The position numbers and the translations under genes are program-made. Of a stretch of DNA of 6,803 nt, positions 1-6,623 are shown piece after piece; the stretch's first letter is position 1; every line of letters begins with the position of its first letter. Source of the DNA: Limnobacter sp. Its GTDB lineage: Bacteria > Pseudomonadota > Gammaproteobacteria > Burkholderiales > Burkholderiaceae_B. The DNA is taken from contig JAAURO010000094.1 in assembly GCA_012032215.1 (NCBI GenBank), positions 1-6,803 on the forward strand, read 5' to 3'. The notes under the pieces are model-generated. The model saw only the letters and a list, made by a program, of their open reading frames with translations, searched no databases and was not told where the DNA came from.

Positions 1-140
1 GGTTTTGGGGTAGTGGGGTTCTATGGCTTTCAGCAGGTCTTGCCAGGCGATGATCTGTTCCATTTCGCTGAGAAACCTTTCTCGCCGGGTCTGCTTTTTT
101 TGAGTTTGTATTCGAGGCTGGAAAAGCTGGTCTGGGTCAT
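1..140 (-). pseudogene. IS5-family transposase, N-terminal fragment with a frameshift
   Basis: The reading frame starts at the ATG at 140-138 (MTQTSFSSLEYKLKK). It then has to shift at an A7 run (95-101, seen as T on the plus strand) to continue as QTRRERFLSEMEQIIAWQDL and on to EPHYPKT at the window edge. This is the typical N-terminus of IS5-family DDE transposases (InsH N-terminal domain), which catalyse cut-and-paste movement of the element. About 46 residues are visible; the catalytic DDE domain lies outside the window. One more A (A8) would restore a single frame with a KKK stretch, so a one-base deletion or homopolymer sequencing error is the simplest cause. Ribosomal or transcriptional slippage at the A-run is a less likely alternative. 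No strong ribosome binding site is seen before the ATG. Confidence 0.75.
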
Positions 141-234
141 GATGTTCGCAGGCTGCGAGTTGAACGGGTGCTTGCCGCTATTTTAACTGCTCAACTGGTT
201 GCCGGGAGGTGGGGGAGTTGATCAGAGGTTCCCC
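1..234 (-). mobile_element. Left part of an IS5-family insertion sequence, cut by the window edge
   Basis: The transposase N-terminus at 1-140 identifies an IS5-family element whose 5' end points right and whose body continues beyond position 1. About 94 bases lie between the transposase start and the likely element end. On the minus strand the stretch around 215-234 reads GGGGAACCTCTGATCAACTC, which resembles the terminal inverted repeats of some IS5-family elements. The other end is outside the window, so neither the inverted repeat nor a target duplication can be verified. The boundary at about 232-234 is an inference from spacing, from the end of the AT-rich stretch, and from this terminus-like sequence. 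Confidence 0.6.
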
Positions 235-236
235 AG

Positions 237-407
237 CTATTTCAAGTTCATATATTGGTGGATACCAGAAAGCCCCGTATTATCATCAATATTAAATATT
301 GATGGCGTGTTTTTAATGATACTTTGTTTCCGTGCATCACTGTCTTTTAATATGGGTCTGTTATTCATAAATTGCTTGTAGATGGCGGGTGAAAAATCGT
401 AACGCAT
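237..407 (-). CDS. Short unrecognised protein in an AT-rich stretch, possibly a gene remnant
   Basis: I do not recognise this ORF. On the minus strand the frame is open from 509 to a TAG at 239-237, but 488-509 lies inside the tRNA terminator, so translation from there is doubtful. The next ATG (407-405) would give 56 residues beginning MRYDFSPAIYKQF and ending GIHQYMNLK. The product is hydrophilic and rich in N, K, I and D, with no signal peptide, membrane segment or known motif. The region is about 37% GC, well below its neighbours. An AAAGG stands only two bases before the ATG, too close for a good ribosome binding site. The stop lies a few bases from the inferred IS end, so this may be the remnant of a larger gene cut by the insertion, or no gene at all. 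Confidence 0.25.
   Translation of the reverse strand: MRYDFSPAIYKQFMNNRPILKDSDARKQSIIKNTPSIFNIDDNTGLSGIHQYMNLK
284..304. repeat. Perfect 10-bp inverted repeat around one central base
   Basis: CATCAATATT at 284-293 and AATATTGATG at 295-304 are exact reverse complements separated by a single A at 294. The dyad is AT-rich and lies within the unassigned ORF. It could form a small cruciform or hairpin, or be a binding site for a dimeric protein. No T-run follows it on either strand, so it is not a typical terminator. Confidence 0.7.
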
Positions 408-487
408 GACCTTTGTTTCTCTGTCTGCAAGTACTTTTATCCGCTTTTGTGATGAGTATGGGTAAACCCATTTAGACACGCATAAAC

Positions 488-525
488 AAAAAACCCAGAG
501 AAGCAGCATTTAAGCGCTTTCTGGG
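488..525 (-). terminator. Rho-independent terminator of tRNA-Ser
   Basis: On the minus strand CCCAGA (525-520) pairs with TCTGGG (499-494), and AAGC (519-516) pairs with GCTT (504-501) after a one-base bulge at 500. The stem is directly followed by six T residues (493-488). It lies about 48 bases downstream of the tRNA 3' end in the same orientation, as expected for the end of the transcript. An open frame running through it on the same strand is therefore unlikely to be translated from its first ATG. Confidence 0.85.
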
Positions 526-573
526 GATTTTTCCATGCACGCAAGCACCTACACACGGCGCCGGGAAGTGTTC

Positions 574-663
574 TGGCGGAAGCTCAGGGATTCGAACCCT
601 GGAGGGGCTTTCACCCCTGCCGGTTTTCAAGACCGGTGCATTCAACCACTCTGCCAAGCTTCC
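574..663 (-). tRNA. tRNA-Ser (anticodon UGA)
   Basis: Read on the minus strand, the acceptor stem GGAAGCT (663-657) pairs with AGCTTCC (584-578), followed by discriminator G and an encoded CCA (576-574). The anticodon stem ACCGG/CCGG(C) encloses CTTGAAA, giving anticodon UGA. The long variable arm (AGGGGTGAAAGCCCCTC) is diagnostic of a class II tRNA, and the T loop reads TTCGAAT between CAGGG and CCCTG. Total length is 90 bases including CCA. It has its own promoter at 674-702 and terminator at 488-525, so it can be expressed independently of pgsA upstream. Confidence 0.97.
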
Positions 664-673
664 AGAAGGCGCA

Positions 674-702
674 ATTATACATAAAAAGCAGCTTTGGTAA
701 AA
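674..702 (-). promoter_or_regulatory. Sigma70-type promoter for tRNA-Ser
   Basis: On the minus strand a perfect TATAAT (679-674) is preceded by TTTACC (701-696, 16-base spacer) or TTTTAC (702-697, 17-base spacer). The -10 box ends 10 bases before the mature tRNA 5' end at 663, so transcription should start just before the tRNA with a very short leader. The -10 is consensus; the -35 is weak. Confidence 0.75.
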
Positions 703-720
703 CAGCGCAGCTGCGGTTTT
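699..720 (-). terminator. Possible weak pgsA terminator
   Basis: On the minus strand AAAAC (720-716) can pair with GTTTT (703-699). Inside that, CGC pairs with GCG around an AGCT loop, with a two-base bulge (CT) on the 3' side. The structure lies about 30 bases after the pgsA stop and ends in four T residues. It is short, bulged and overlaps the -35 region of the tRNA promoter, so it may be incidental. Confidence 0.3.
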
Positions 721-748
721 CGGGGGGGTTTTTCCACAAACCTGTTTG

Positions 749-1324
749 CTACAGATTTTGCTGATCGCGAATGGCGGGCCAAGCCTTTGAGAGGTAATAG
801 CACATCGACCACACAGTCAGCACCGCAGCCAGATATATCAACAAGGTACCCCACAACTGAAAATCAATGCCCTGCCAGGTTTCGTGAATCAGCAACATGG
901 GTATGGCCGACATTTGGGCAATGGTTTTAAACTTGCCCAGCGAACTTACCGCCACATTTTTTGCCGCCCCCAACGAGGCCATCCATTCCCGCAGGGCAGA
1001 AATGGTGATTTCCCGGCCAATTATCACCAGCGCCACCAAGGGGCCCAAACGGTCTAAATCCACCAGCACAATCAGGGCGGCGCACACCATCAGTTTGTCG
1101 GCCACCGGGTCCAGAAAGGCACCAAACGCGCTGGTCTGGTTCCATTTTCGGGCCAAATAGCCATCAAAACCATCGGTAATGGCGGCTACAATAAACACCC
1201 AGGCCCCTACCCAGCTTTGCACATTCAGGCTTATCCAGTTGTCTGGCCAATAAAAAATGCTGACCATCATGGGAATCAGGAGAATCCGAATCCAGGTAAG
1301 CAGCATGGGTAAATTCAATGGCAT
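749..1324 (-). CDS. pgsA: CDP-diacylglycerol--glycerol-3-phosphate 3-phosphatidyltransferase
   Basis: PgsA transfers the phosphatidyl group of CDP-diacylglycerol to glycerol-3-phosphate, giving phosphatidylglycerol phosphate, the committed step to phosphatidylglycerol and cardiolipin, at the inner membrane. The full CDP-alcohol phosphotransferase signature D-x2-D-G-x2-A-R-x8-G-x3-D-x3-D is present: D51, D54, G55, A58, R59, G68, D72 and D76, numbering from the chosen start. Several hydrophobic membrane segments surround it, including one at the N-terminus (LPMLLTWIRILLIPMMV). I chose the ATG at 1324-1322 (MPLNLPMLLTW) because it matches the usual PgsA N-terminus, gives 191 residues, and has AAAGAG eight bases upstream. 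The in-frame ATG at 1369 would add 15 non-hydrophobic residues and is less likely. The gene lies 57 bases downstream of uvrC in the same direction, the uvrC-pgsA order known from many proteobacteria. Confidence 0.95.
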   Translation of the reverse strand: MPLNLPMLLTWIRILLIPMMVSIFYWPDNWISLNVQSWVGAWVFIVAAITDGFDGYLARKWNQTSAFGAFLDPVADKLMVCAALIVLVDLDRLGPLVALVIIGREITISALREWMASLGAAKNVAVSSLGKFKTIAQMSAIPMLLIHETWQGIDFQLWGTLLIYLAAVLTVWSMCYYLSKAWPAIRDQQNL

Positions 1325-1381
1325 GGGTAAAGCTCTTTGTAAGGGGCACGTGGGTAAGGCATCAAGCATAGCCTAAAACCC

Positions 1382-3352
1382 TCAGTGAAAAGCCTTGTAA
1401 ATTTCTTCTGCCAAGGTTTTTGAAATGCCCTCCACGCCAAGCAGGTCTTCCACACTGGCATCTTTTACACCACGCAAGCCACCAAACCGGGCCAACAGCT
1501 TTTGCTTGCGTTTGGCGCCTATGCCTTCAATGGTATCCAGCTCGGAAGTGTGCCGTGCTTTGGCCCGTTTCGCACGCATGCCGGTAATGGCAAAGCGGTG
1601 GGCTTCGTCGCGAATTTGCGCTATCAGCATCAGCGCAGAACTGGTTTCACCCAGCTCAAGAGCGGGCCTTCCGTCGCAAAAAACCAGGGTTTCAAGGCCC
1701 ACCTTGCGATTTTCCCCTTTTTGAACGCCCACCAGCAAATGCAAGGGCAAGCCCAGTGCCTGAAACACTTCTTTGGCGCTGGATATCTGCCCCTTGCCTC
1801 CGTCTATCAGCACCACATGCGGCATGGGTTGGTCTTTGGCAGAATCGCCACCATAGCGGCGCATCAGCACCTGTTTCATGGCGGCGTAGTCGTCGCCCGG
1901 CGTAATGTCGTTGATGTTGTAGCGCCGGTATTCGCGGTTTTGCAGGGTGTGCGAATGAAACACCACGCAACTGGCCTGGGTGGCTTCACCGGCGGTGTGG
2001 CTGATGTCAAAACACTCCACCCGCAAGGCCGCCAGGGTGTCTTGTCGGGGGGGCAGGGTTTTGTCTTCTTCAGCAACCGGTGGGGCAGCCTCTTCAAGGG
2101 GCATACGGCCCTGCTCTTCTTCCAGCACCTGCTGCAAGCCCAGCACCTCCACCAGGTGGCGGGTGCGAAACTCAGCCGTGTCTTTTTCCGCAATGCGCCT
2201 TTCCAGTGCAATGCGGGCGTTGTCCACGGTCATGTTCAGCCAAGCGCGCCGCCCACCTTGCGGCTGTCGCACCACATTGATTTTTCGGCCAGCTTGCTCG
2301 CCAAGTGCCAAAATCAGCTCGGGAGCATCCAGATCCTGGTTCACAATCAGCAGCGAGGGCATAGGTATGTCGATATACGCCTGCGACAAATACGCCTCCA
2401 GCACCTCTACTGCCAAATCGTCGCTGGCATCGCGCACCGACGGAAAAAACTGCCTGTCGCCTAGGTGCCGACCACCCCGCACCATGGCCACATTCACGCA
2501 CACCACGCCTTGTTTCACCAGTACGGCGATTACATCGGCATCGTCGGTGCTGCCCGTGGTATCTACAAACTGCTTTTGTAACACCTGCGACAACGAGGCA
2601 ATCTGGTTGCGGTAGAAGGCTGCTTTTTCATATTCCTGCAAATCCGAGCATTCGTACATTTTGGCTTCAAGGTCGGCCATTACAGACTGGTAATCACCGT
2701 GCAAAAAACGCCCCGCCGCTTCTACCTCTTTGGCGTAATCAGCTTGGGAAATGTGGCCCACGCACGGTGCGCTGCATCGGTTAATCTGCGCTTGCAAACA
2801 GGGGCGTGAGCGGTGGGCAAACACGCTGTCTTCGCAGGTGCGCAACAAAAAAACCCGCTGCAGAATCTGAATGCTTTCACGCACTGCCCACACGTTGGGG
2901 TAGGGCCCAAAAAACTGGCTGCGTTTATCGACGGCACCCCGGTAGTAAGACACCCGTGGAAAGGCGTGGCCGCTCAAGCGCACATAGGGGTAGGTTTTGT
3001 CGTCGCGAAACAGAATGTTGTAGCGTGGGTCGAGGCGTTTGATTAAATTGTTTTCCAGCAACAGGGCTTCAACTTCGGTGCGGGTGGGCGTGACTTCTAC
3101 TTGCTGTATGCGCTGAATCATCAGCGCAATGCGGGGACTCTGGCTGGTTTTCTGAAAATAACTGCTCACCCTTTTCTTCAGGTTTTTGGCCTTGCCCACG
3201 TACAGCACCGTGCCTTGGGCATCTATCATGCGGTACACACCGGGGCGTGTGGTGAGCTGTTTTAAAAAAGCGGGTATGTCGAAAGGCGCGGCCTGGGCCG
3301 CTGTATCCGCCTTGGATGTTGAATCTGATGCAGGCTCGTTGGCGGGGTTCAT
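1382..3352 (-). CDS. uvrC: Excinuclease ABC subunit C (UvrC)
   Basis: UvrC makes the 3' and 5' incisions around a lesion in nucleotide-excision repair, acting after UvrA and UvrB load on damaged DNA. The 656-residue protein has all expected parts. The GIY-YIG nuclease domain is at about 36-113 (GVY 38-40, YVG 51-53, R61, E100). Four cysteines C173, C185, C193 and C197 have the same spacing as the iron-sulfur ligands of E. coli UvrC. A UVR domain lies at about 224-259. The RNase H-like nuclease carries D449, D488, D517 and H585. Two helix-hairpin-helix motifs occupy about 606-655. Relative to E. coli there is an N-terminal extension of about 20 residues and an acidic, proline-containing insert of about 30 residues near 412-440. 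The ATG at 3352-3350 overlaps the glycosylase stop as ATGA, suggesting translational coupling. The frame is intact and all key residues are present. Confidence 0.98.
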   Translation of the reverse strand: MNPANEPASDSTSKADTAAQAAPFDIPAFLKQLTTRPGVYRMIDAQGTVLYVGKAKNLKKRVSSYFQKTSQSPRIALMIQRIQQVEVTPTRTEVEALLLENNLIKRLDPRYNILFRDDKTYPYVRLSGHAFPRVSYYRGAVDKRSQFFGPYPNVWAVRESIQILQRVFLLRTCEDSVFAHRSRPCLQAQINRCSAPCVGHISQADYAKEVEAAGRFLHGDYQSVMADLEAKMYECSDLQEYEKAAFYRNQIASLSQVLQKQFVDTTGSTDDADVIAVLVKQGVVCVNVAMVRGGRHLGDRQFFPSVRDASDDLAVEVLEAYLSQAYIDIPMPSLLIVNQDLDAPELILALGEQAGRKINVVRQPQGGRRAWLNMTVDNARIALERRIAEKDTAEFRTRHLVEVLGLQQVLEEEQGRMPLEEAAPPVAEEDKTLPPRQDTLAALRVECFDISHTAGEATQASCVVFHSHTLQNREYRRYNINDITPGDDYAAMKQVLMRRYGGDSAKDQPMPHVVLIDGGKGQISSAKEVFQALGLPLHLLVGVQKGENRKVGLETLVFCDGRPALELGETSSALMLIAQIRDEAHRFAITGMRAKRAKARHTSELDTIEGIGAKRKQKLLARFGGLRGVKDASVEDLLGVEGISKTLAEEIYKAFH

Positions 3353-3980
3353 GCGCTCACTGGTAACAAGGCGCTGGCGCGCTGCACCACATCCTGAAAC
3401 ATGGCCTTGGTAAGCCTGCCTGTTTGGGTGTTGTAGCGGCTGACGTGGTAACTGTTGATCAGCACAAACGGCCCTGCCCCCACACCCGGCAAGTCGTGTT
3501 GCGCACCGTGGGCAAACTTAAACGCACCCATCTTTACACCACAAGCTTTCAGCACCGCCTGGTGCGCCACCAGTCCCAACGACAGCACCACCTTGGGTGG
3601 ATACAAAGCAAGCTCGCGCGCCAAATACGCATTGCAGGTTTTTATTTCGGCAGGAAGAGGTTTGTTTTGCGGAGGCACACATTTTACCGCGTTGCTGACG
3701 CGCGCATTCATCAAAGAAAAACCATCTCCCACCGCCACCGATTCAGGCTCGTTGGCAAAACCAAATTCGTGAAGGGTGGCATACAGCAACTGGCCACAGT
3801 AGTCGCCCGTAAAGGGGCGGCCCGTGCGGTTGGCGCCATTCAAGCCGGGAGCCAGGCCCACTATCAGCAAATCGGCCCGTGCCTCGCCAAAAGGCGGCAC
3901 CGGCGCATTAAAATGGCCGGGCAACTGGGTGCGCGTTTTGCCAGAAACTGCGCAAGGCGCGGGCAAGCCTGGCAATCCAT
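3349..3980 (-). CDS. Family 5 uracil-DNA glycosylase (UDGb type), frame broken by one base
   Basis: This enzyme excises uracil, and in family members other deaminated bases, from DNA to start base-excision repair. Motif A ([19 protein letters not shown], residues 42-60) and motif B ([15 protein letters not shown], from 177, with H179) match family 5 (UDGb). Four cysteines, C3 and C6 (CQACPRL), C101 and C116, fit its [4Fe-4S] ligands. The first 14 or so codons (ATG at 3980-3978, MDCQACPRL) are in a different frame from the rest. One extra T in the T4 run at 3936-3939 would join them, giving [14 protein letters not shown] and a 210-residue protein, close to the family's usual length. The cysteine-bearing frame stays open upstream to an ATG at 4136, four bases after the purL stop, which would add 52 unrecognised residues, so the start is uncertain. 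The stop overlaps the uvrC start (ATGA). A sequencing error is likelier than a real mutation because everything downstream is well conserved. Confidence 0.88.
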
Positions 3981-4035
3981 CTGAAAAATGGAAGCAGGCC
4001 AGTGCTGCTCTGCGATTTGCCCCTGCCAGTTCACT

Positions 4036-4060
4036 GCCTGAAACCCGGTGGTTTCAAGGC
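4036..4060 (-). other. Strong hairpin between purL and the glycosylase
   Basis: TGAAACC (4039-4045) and GGTTTCA (4050-4056) form a seven-base stem with a four-base loop. GCC (4036-4038) and GGC (4058-4060) extend it past a one-base bulge at 4057. No T-run follows on the minus strand, so it is not an intrinsic terminator. If the glycosylase starts at 3980, this sits in its leader; if at 4136, it is inside the coding region. It could stabilise or pause the purL transcript, or be incidental. Confidence 0.4.
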
Positions 4061-4140
4061 CACCTTGTACACCCGTCCGCACGTTGGTAGCCAAGGTGCT
4101 GTTTTCTGGGTTGTCTGTGTGTCTATCTGTTCCCATGTAT

Positions 4141-6620
4141 TTAACCCAAAGCCTTTCTGACGTTCCAGAACATGCGCATCCAGGGTGAAAATTCGCCCGC
4201 ATCGGCAGGGGTCCAGCTTAACTGCACTGTTCTGAAAACGCGCTCAGGATGCGGCATCATGATGGTAAAGCGGCCATCGGCTGTGGTAAAGCCAGCCAAA
4301 CCTTCCGGTGAACCATTCGGGTTTTGCGGGTAGTGCGCGGTGGGCTGCCCTTGTGAATCCACGTACTGCAACGCCACCAACCCTTGACCCACAAGCTGCG
4401 CCTGGTTGCCTTGGCGGGTAAAATCGGCGCGGCCTTCGCCGTGTGCCACCACCACGGGCACCACCGACCCCTGCATACCCTGCATCAACAACGAAGGGGT
4501 TTGCTGCACCTTCACCTGCACCAGGCGGGCTTCGTATTGCTCGGACTGATTGCGCAGCAAACGCGGCCAGTGCTGCGCACCGGGAATCAGGTCGGCCAGC
4601 GTGGACATCATTTGGCAGCCGTTGCAAACGCCCAGCCCCAGCACATCGTTGCGCGCAAAAAATGCCGCAAACTGGTCGGCCAGCAAGGCATTAAAACGAA
4701 TTGTTTTTGCCCAGCCTTCGCCCGCCCCCAGCACATCGCCATAACTAAAGCCGCCGCATGCCGCCAGCACATTAAAACGGCTCAGCGTGTGGCGGCCCGC
4801 CAGCAAGTCGCTCATGTGCACATCCACAGCCTCGAACCCAGCCAGGGTGAATGCAGCAGCCATTTCCACTTGCCCGTTTACACCCTGCTCGCGCAGCACC
4901 GCCACGCGGGGCTTGGCGCCTTTAGCAATAAAAGGCGCAGCCGGGTTTTCCTGGGGGTTAAAAGTGGGTTGATAGACCAGGCCATGCGGCAACTGGCTGG
5001 CCACTTCGTGCTCGGCATCGGCACAGGCCGGGTGGTCGCGCCTGCGGGCAATGTGCCAGCTGGTTTCGTCCCACAGGGCTTGCAAGGCCGCTCTGTCGCG
5101 TGAAAACACGCACTTCGCATCGCGGTAAAATTCCAGCACATCGCGCTCGTTGGGTGCACCCACAATGTGGGCCACGGCACCCAGGCCGTGGGCGCGCATC
5201 ACATCCATTACCTCGGTTTTGCGCGCAGTAGGCACTTGCAACACCACGCCCAGTTCTTCGTTAAACAAGGCCTTCAGGGTAATTTCATCGCGCTGCACAC
5301 GCACCTGTTCAGGGCGGATTTTAAAGTCGCCCCAGTCTGCTGCGTGCGGGTCGATGGTGAGCATATCCAGATTCACCGACAAACCACAACGGCTGGCAAA
5401 GGCCATTTCAGCCACGGTAACCAGCAAGCCGCCATCGGAACGATCGTGGTAGGCAGTCACCAGCTTTTGTTGACGCAGATCGCTCATGGCTGCGGCAAAC
5501 GCCTTGATTAACCCGGGGTGCTCCACATCGGGCGTGGTGCTGCCCAACTGGTTGCTCACCTGTGCCAACACACTACCGCCCAGACGCATTTGGCCTTTGG
5601 ACAAATCGACCAGCAGCAGCAAACTGTCTTGCGACAAATCCAGCAACGGAGTAAGCGTGCCCCGCACATCGGCCAAGCGTGCAAAGGCAGTCACCACTAA
5701 ACTGACGGGCGAAATAACCTCTTTTGTGCCCGAAGAATCTTCCCAACGGGTGCGCATGGAGAGCGAATCTTTGCCCACCGGAATACCCAGCCCAAGTGCG
5801 GGGCACAATTCCATGCCCACCGCCTGCACGGTATCAAACAGGGCTTTGTCTTGCCCAGGCGTGCCACAGGCCGCCATCCAGTTGGCAGACAATTTCACGT
5901 CTTCCAGCTTTTGAATGGGCGCTGCCAGCAGGTTGGTAAGCGCCTCTGCCACCGCCATGCGGCCAGAAGCGGGGGCATTGATGACCGCCACGGGCGAACG
6001 CTCGCCCATGGCCATGGCCTGCCCGGTATAACCCGTGAAGTCATTCAAGGTAACCGCCACATCGGCTACCGGCACCTGGTGAGGGCCCACCATTTGATCG
6101 CGCGCCGTTAAGCCGCCCACTGTGCGATCGCCAATGTGAATCAGAAAACGCTTGCTGGCAACTGCCGGAAAGCGCAACACCTGCTCCACGCAGTCTGCCA
6201 AATCAAGCTGCGTTAAATCGAGTGCGGCTTGGGGTGGCACAACTGAAGAATCTTCGCGTTCCATGCGCGGTGCCTTTGCCCAGCAATACCTCCATGGGCA
6301 TATCTACGGGCGATGTGGTGCTTTGATCGTCCAACACTTTTAACTGGCGTTCCTCGCTTACCTTGCCCACCACACAAAACGGACAACGCTCGCGCTGCGC
6401 CATGCTGGTAAACAAAGCCAACGATTCAGGGGCCAGCCCCAGCACGTAGCGCTCCTGCGCCTCGTTCGACCAGATCTGCATCGGCGTCATCCCCGGCTCC
6501 TCGCTCGGGATCGCGCGCAGGTCGAAAATCCGCGCCCACGCCGCCGGAGTGCGCGAGCTCGGGGAAGGCGTTCGAAAGGCCTCCGGCGCCGACGTCGTGG
6601 ATCGCGATCACATATTCCGA
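4141..6620 (-). CDS. purL: Phosphoribosylformylglycinamidine synthase (PurL), C-terminal part, frameshifted and 5' truncated
   Basis: PurL converts FGAR, glutamine and ATP to FGAM in de novo purine synthesis. The intact 707-residue stretch (6264-4141) holds the second half of the synthetase region (KLSANWMAAC, GIPVGKDSLSM, YHDRSDGGLL) and the complete C-terminal glutamine amidotransferase domain. Its triad is Cys547 (GVCNGCQMM), His672 and Glu674 (MMPHPERVFR), numbered from that frame. Upstream homology continues in two other frames: from IHDVGAGGLSNAFPEL to about 6527, then MTPMQIWSNEAQERY to about 6275. A surplus base in the A4 run at 6525-6528 and another at 6273-6274 explain both breaks. 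About 820 of the roughly 1300 residues of the large proteobacterial PurL are visible. The N-terminal third is missing because homology ends at about 6620 against an unrelated amylase fragment. The part above about 6440 has much higher GC and may come from another organism. Confidence 0.93.
6440..6620 (-). other. High-GC purL segment of probably different origin
   Basis: This piece still encodes bacterial-type PurL (IHDVGAGGLSNAFPEL to MQIWSNEAQERYVLG). It has about 73% GC at 6481-6600 against about 53% at 6301-6420, and nearly every third codon position is G or C. The codon choice changes within a conserved stretch, NEAQERYVLG to LAPESLALF. That is where an assembler could join two organisms' purL genes. 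The boundary is a hand estimate, good to a few tens of bases. Confidence 0.55.
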
Positions 6621-6623
6621 GAT

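Noticed and set aside
574..600. Phage or island attachment core in the tRNA-Ser 3' end
   Set aside because: I found no second copy of the tRNA 3' sequence and no integrase gene within the window, so no attachment site can be called.
472..657. Minus-strand frame beginning MAEWLNAPVLKTGRGESP
   Set aside because: This is the translation of the tRNA-Ser gene itself, a common false protein call. The tRNA structure explains the sequence.
706..715. Palindrome CGCAGCTGCG as a regulator site
   Set aside because: Ten bases with a common core in GC-rich DNA can occur by chance. It is covered as part of the weak hairpin after pgsA.
1325..1369. Upstream ATG of pgsA at 1369
   Set aside because: It adds 15 residues not typical of PgsA. 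The ATG at 1324 matches the family start and has a spaced AAAGAG.
1502..2464. Long plus-strand open frame of 320 codons opposite uvrC
   Set aside because: The minus strand here encodes conserved UvrC with all catalytic residues. The plus-strand peptide has no recognisable domain and is a shadow of biased codon use.
4384..5103. Plus-strand open frame of 239 codons opposite purL
   Set aside because: It lies antiparallel to the conserved PurL glutaminase region, and its peptide is a His/Gln/Arg-rich shadow without known motifs.
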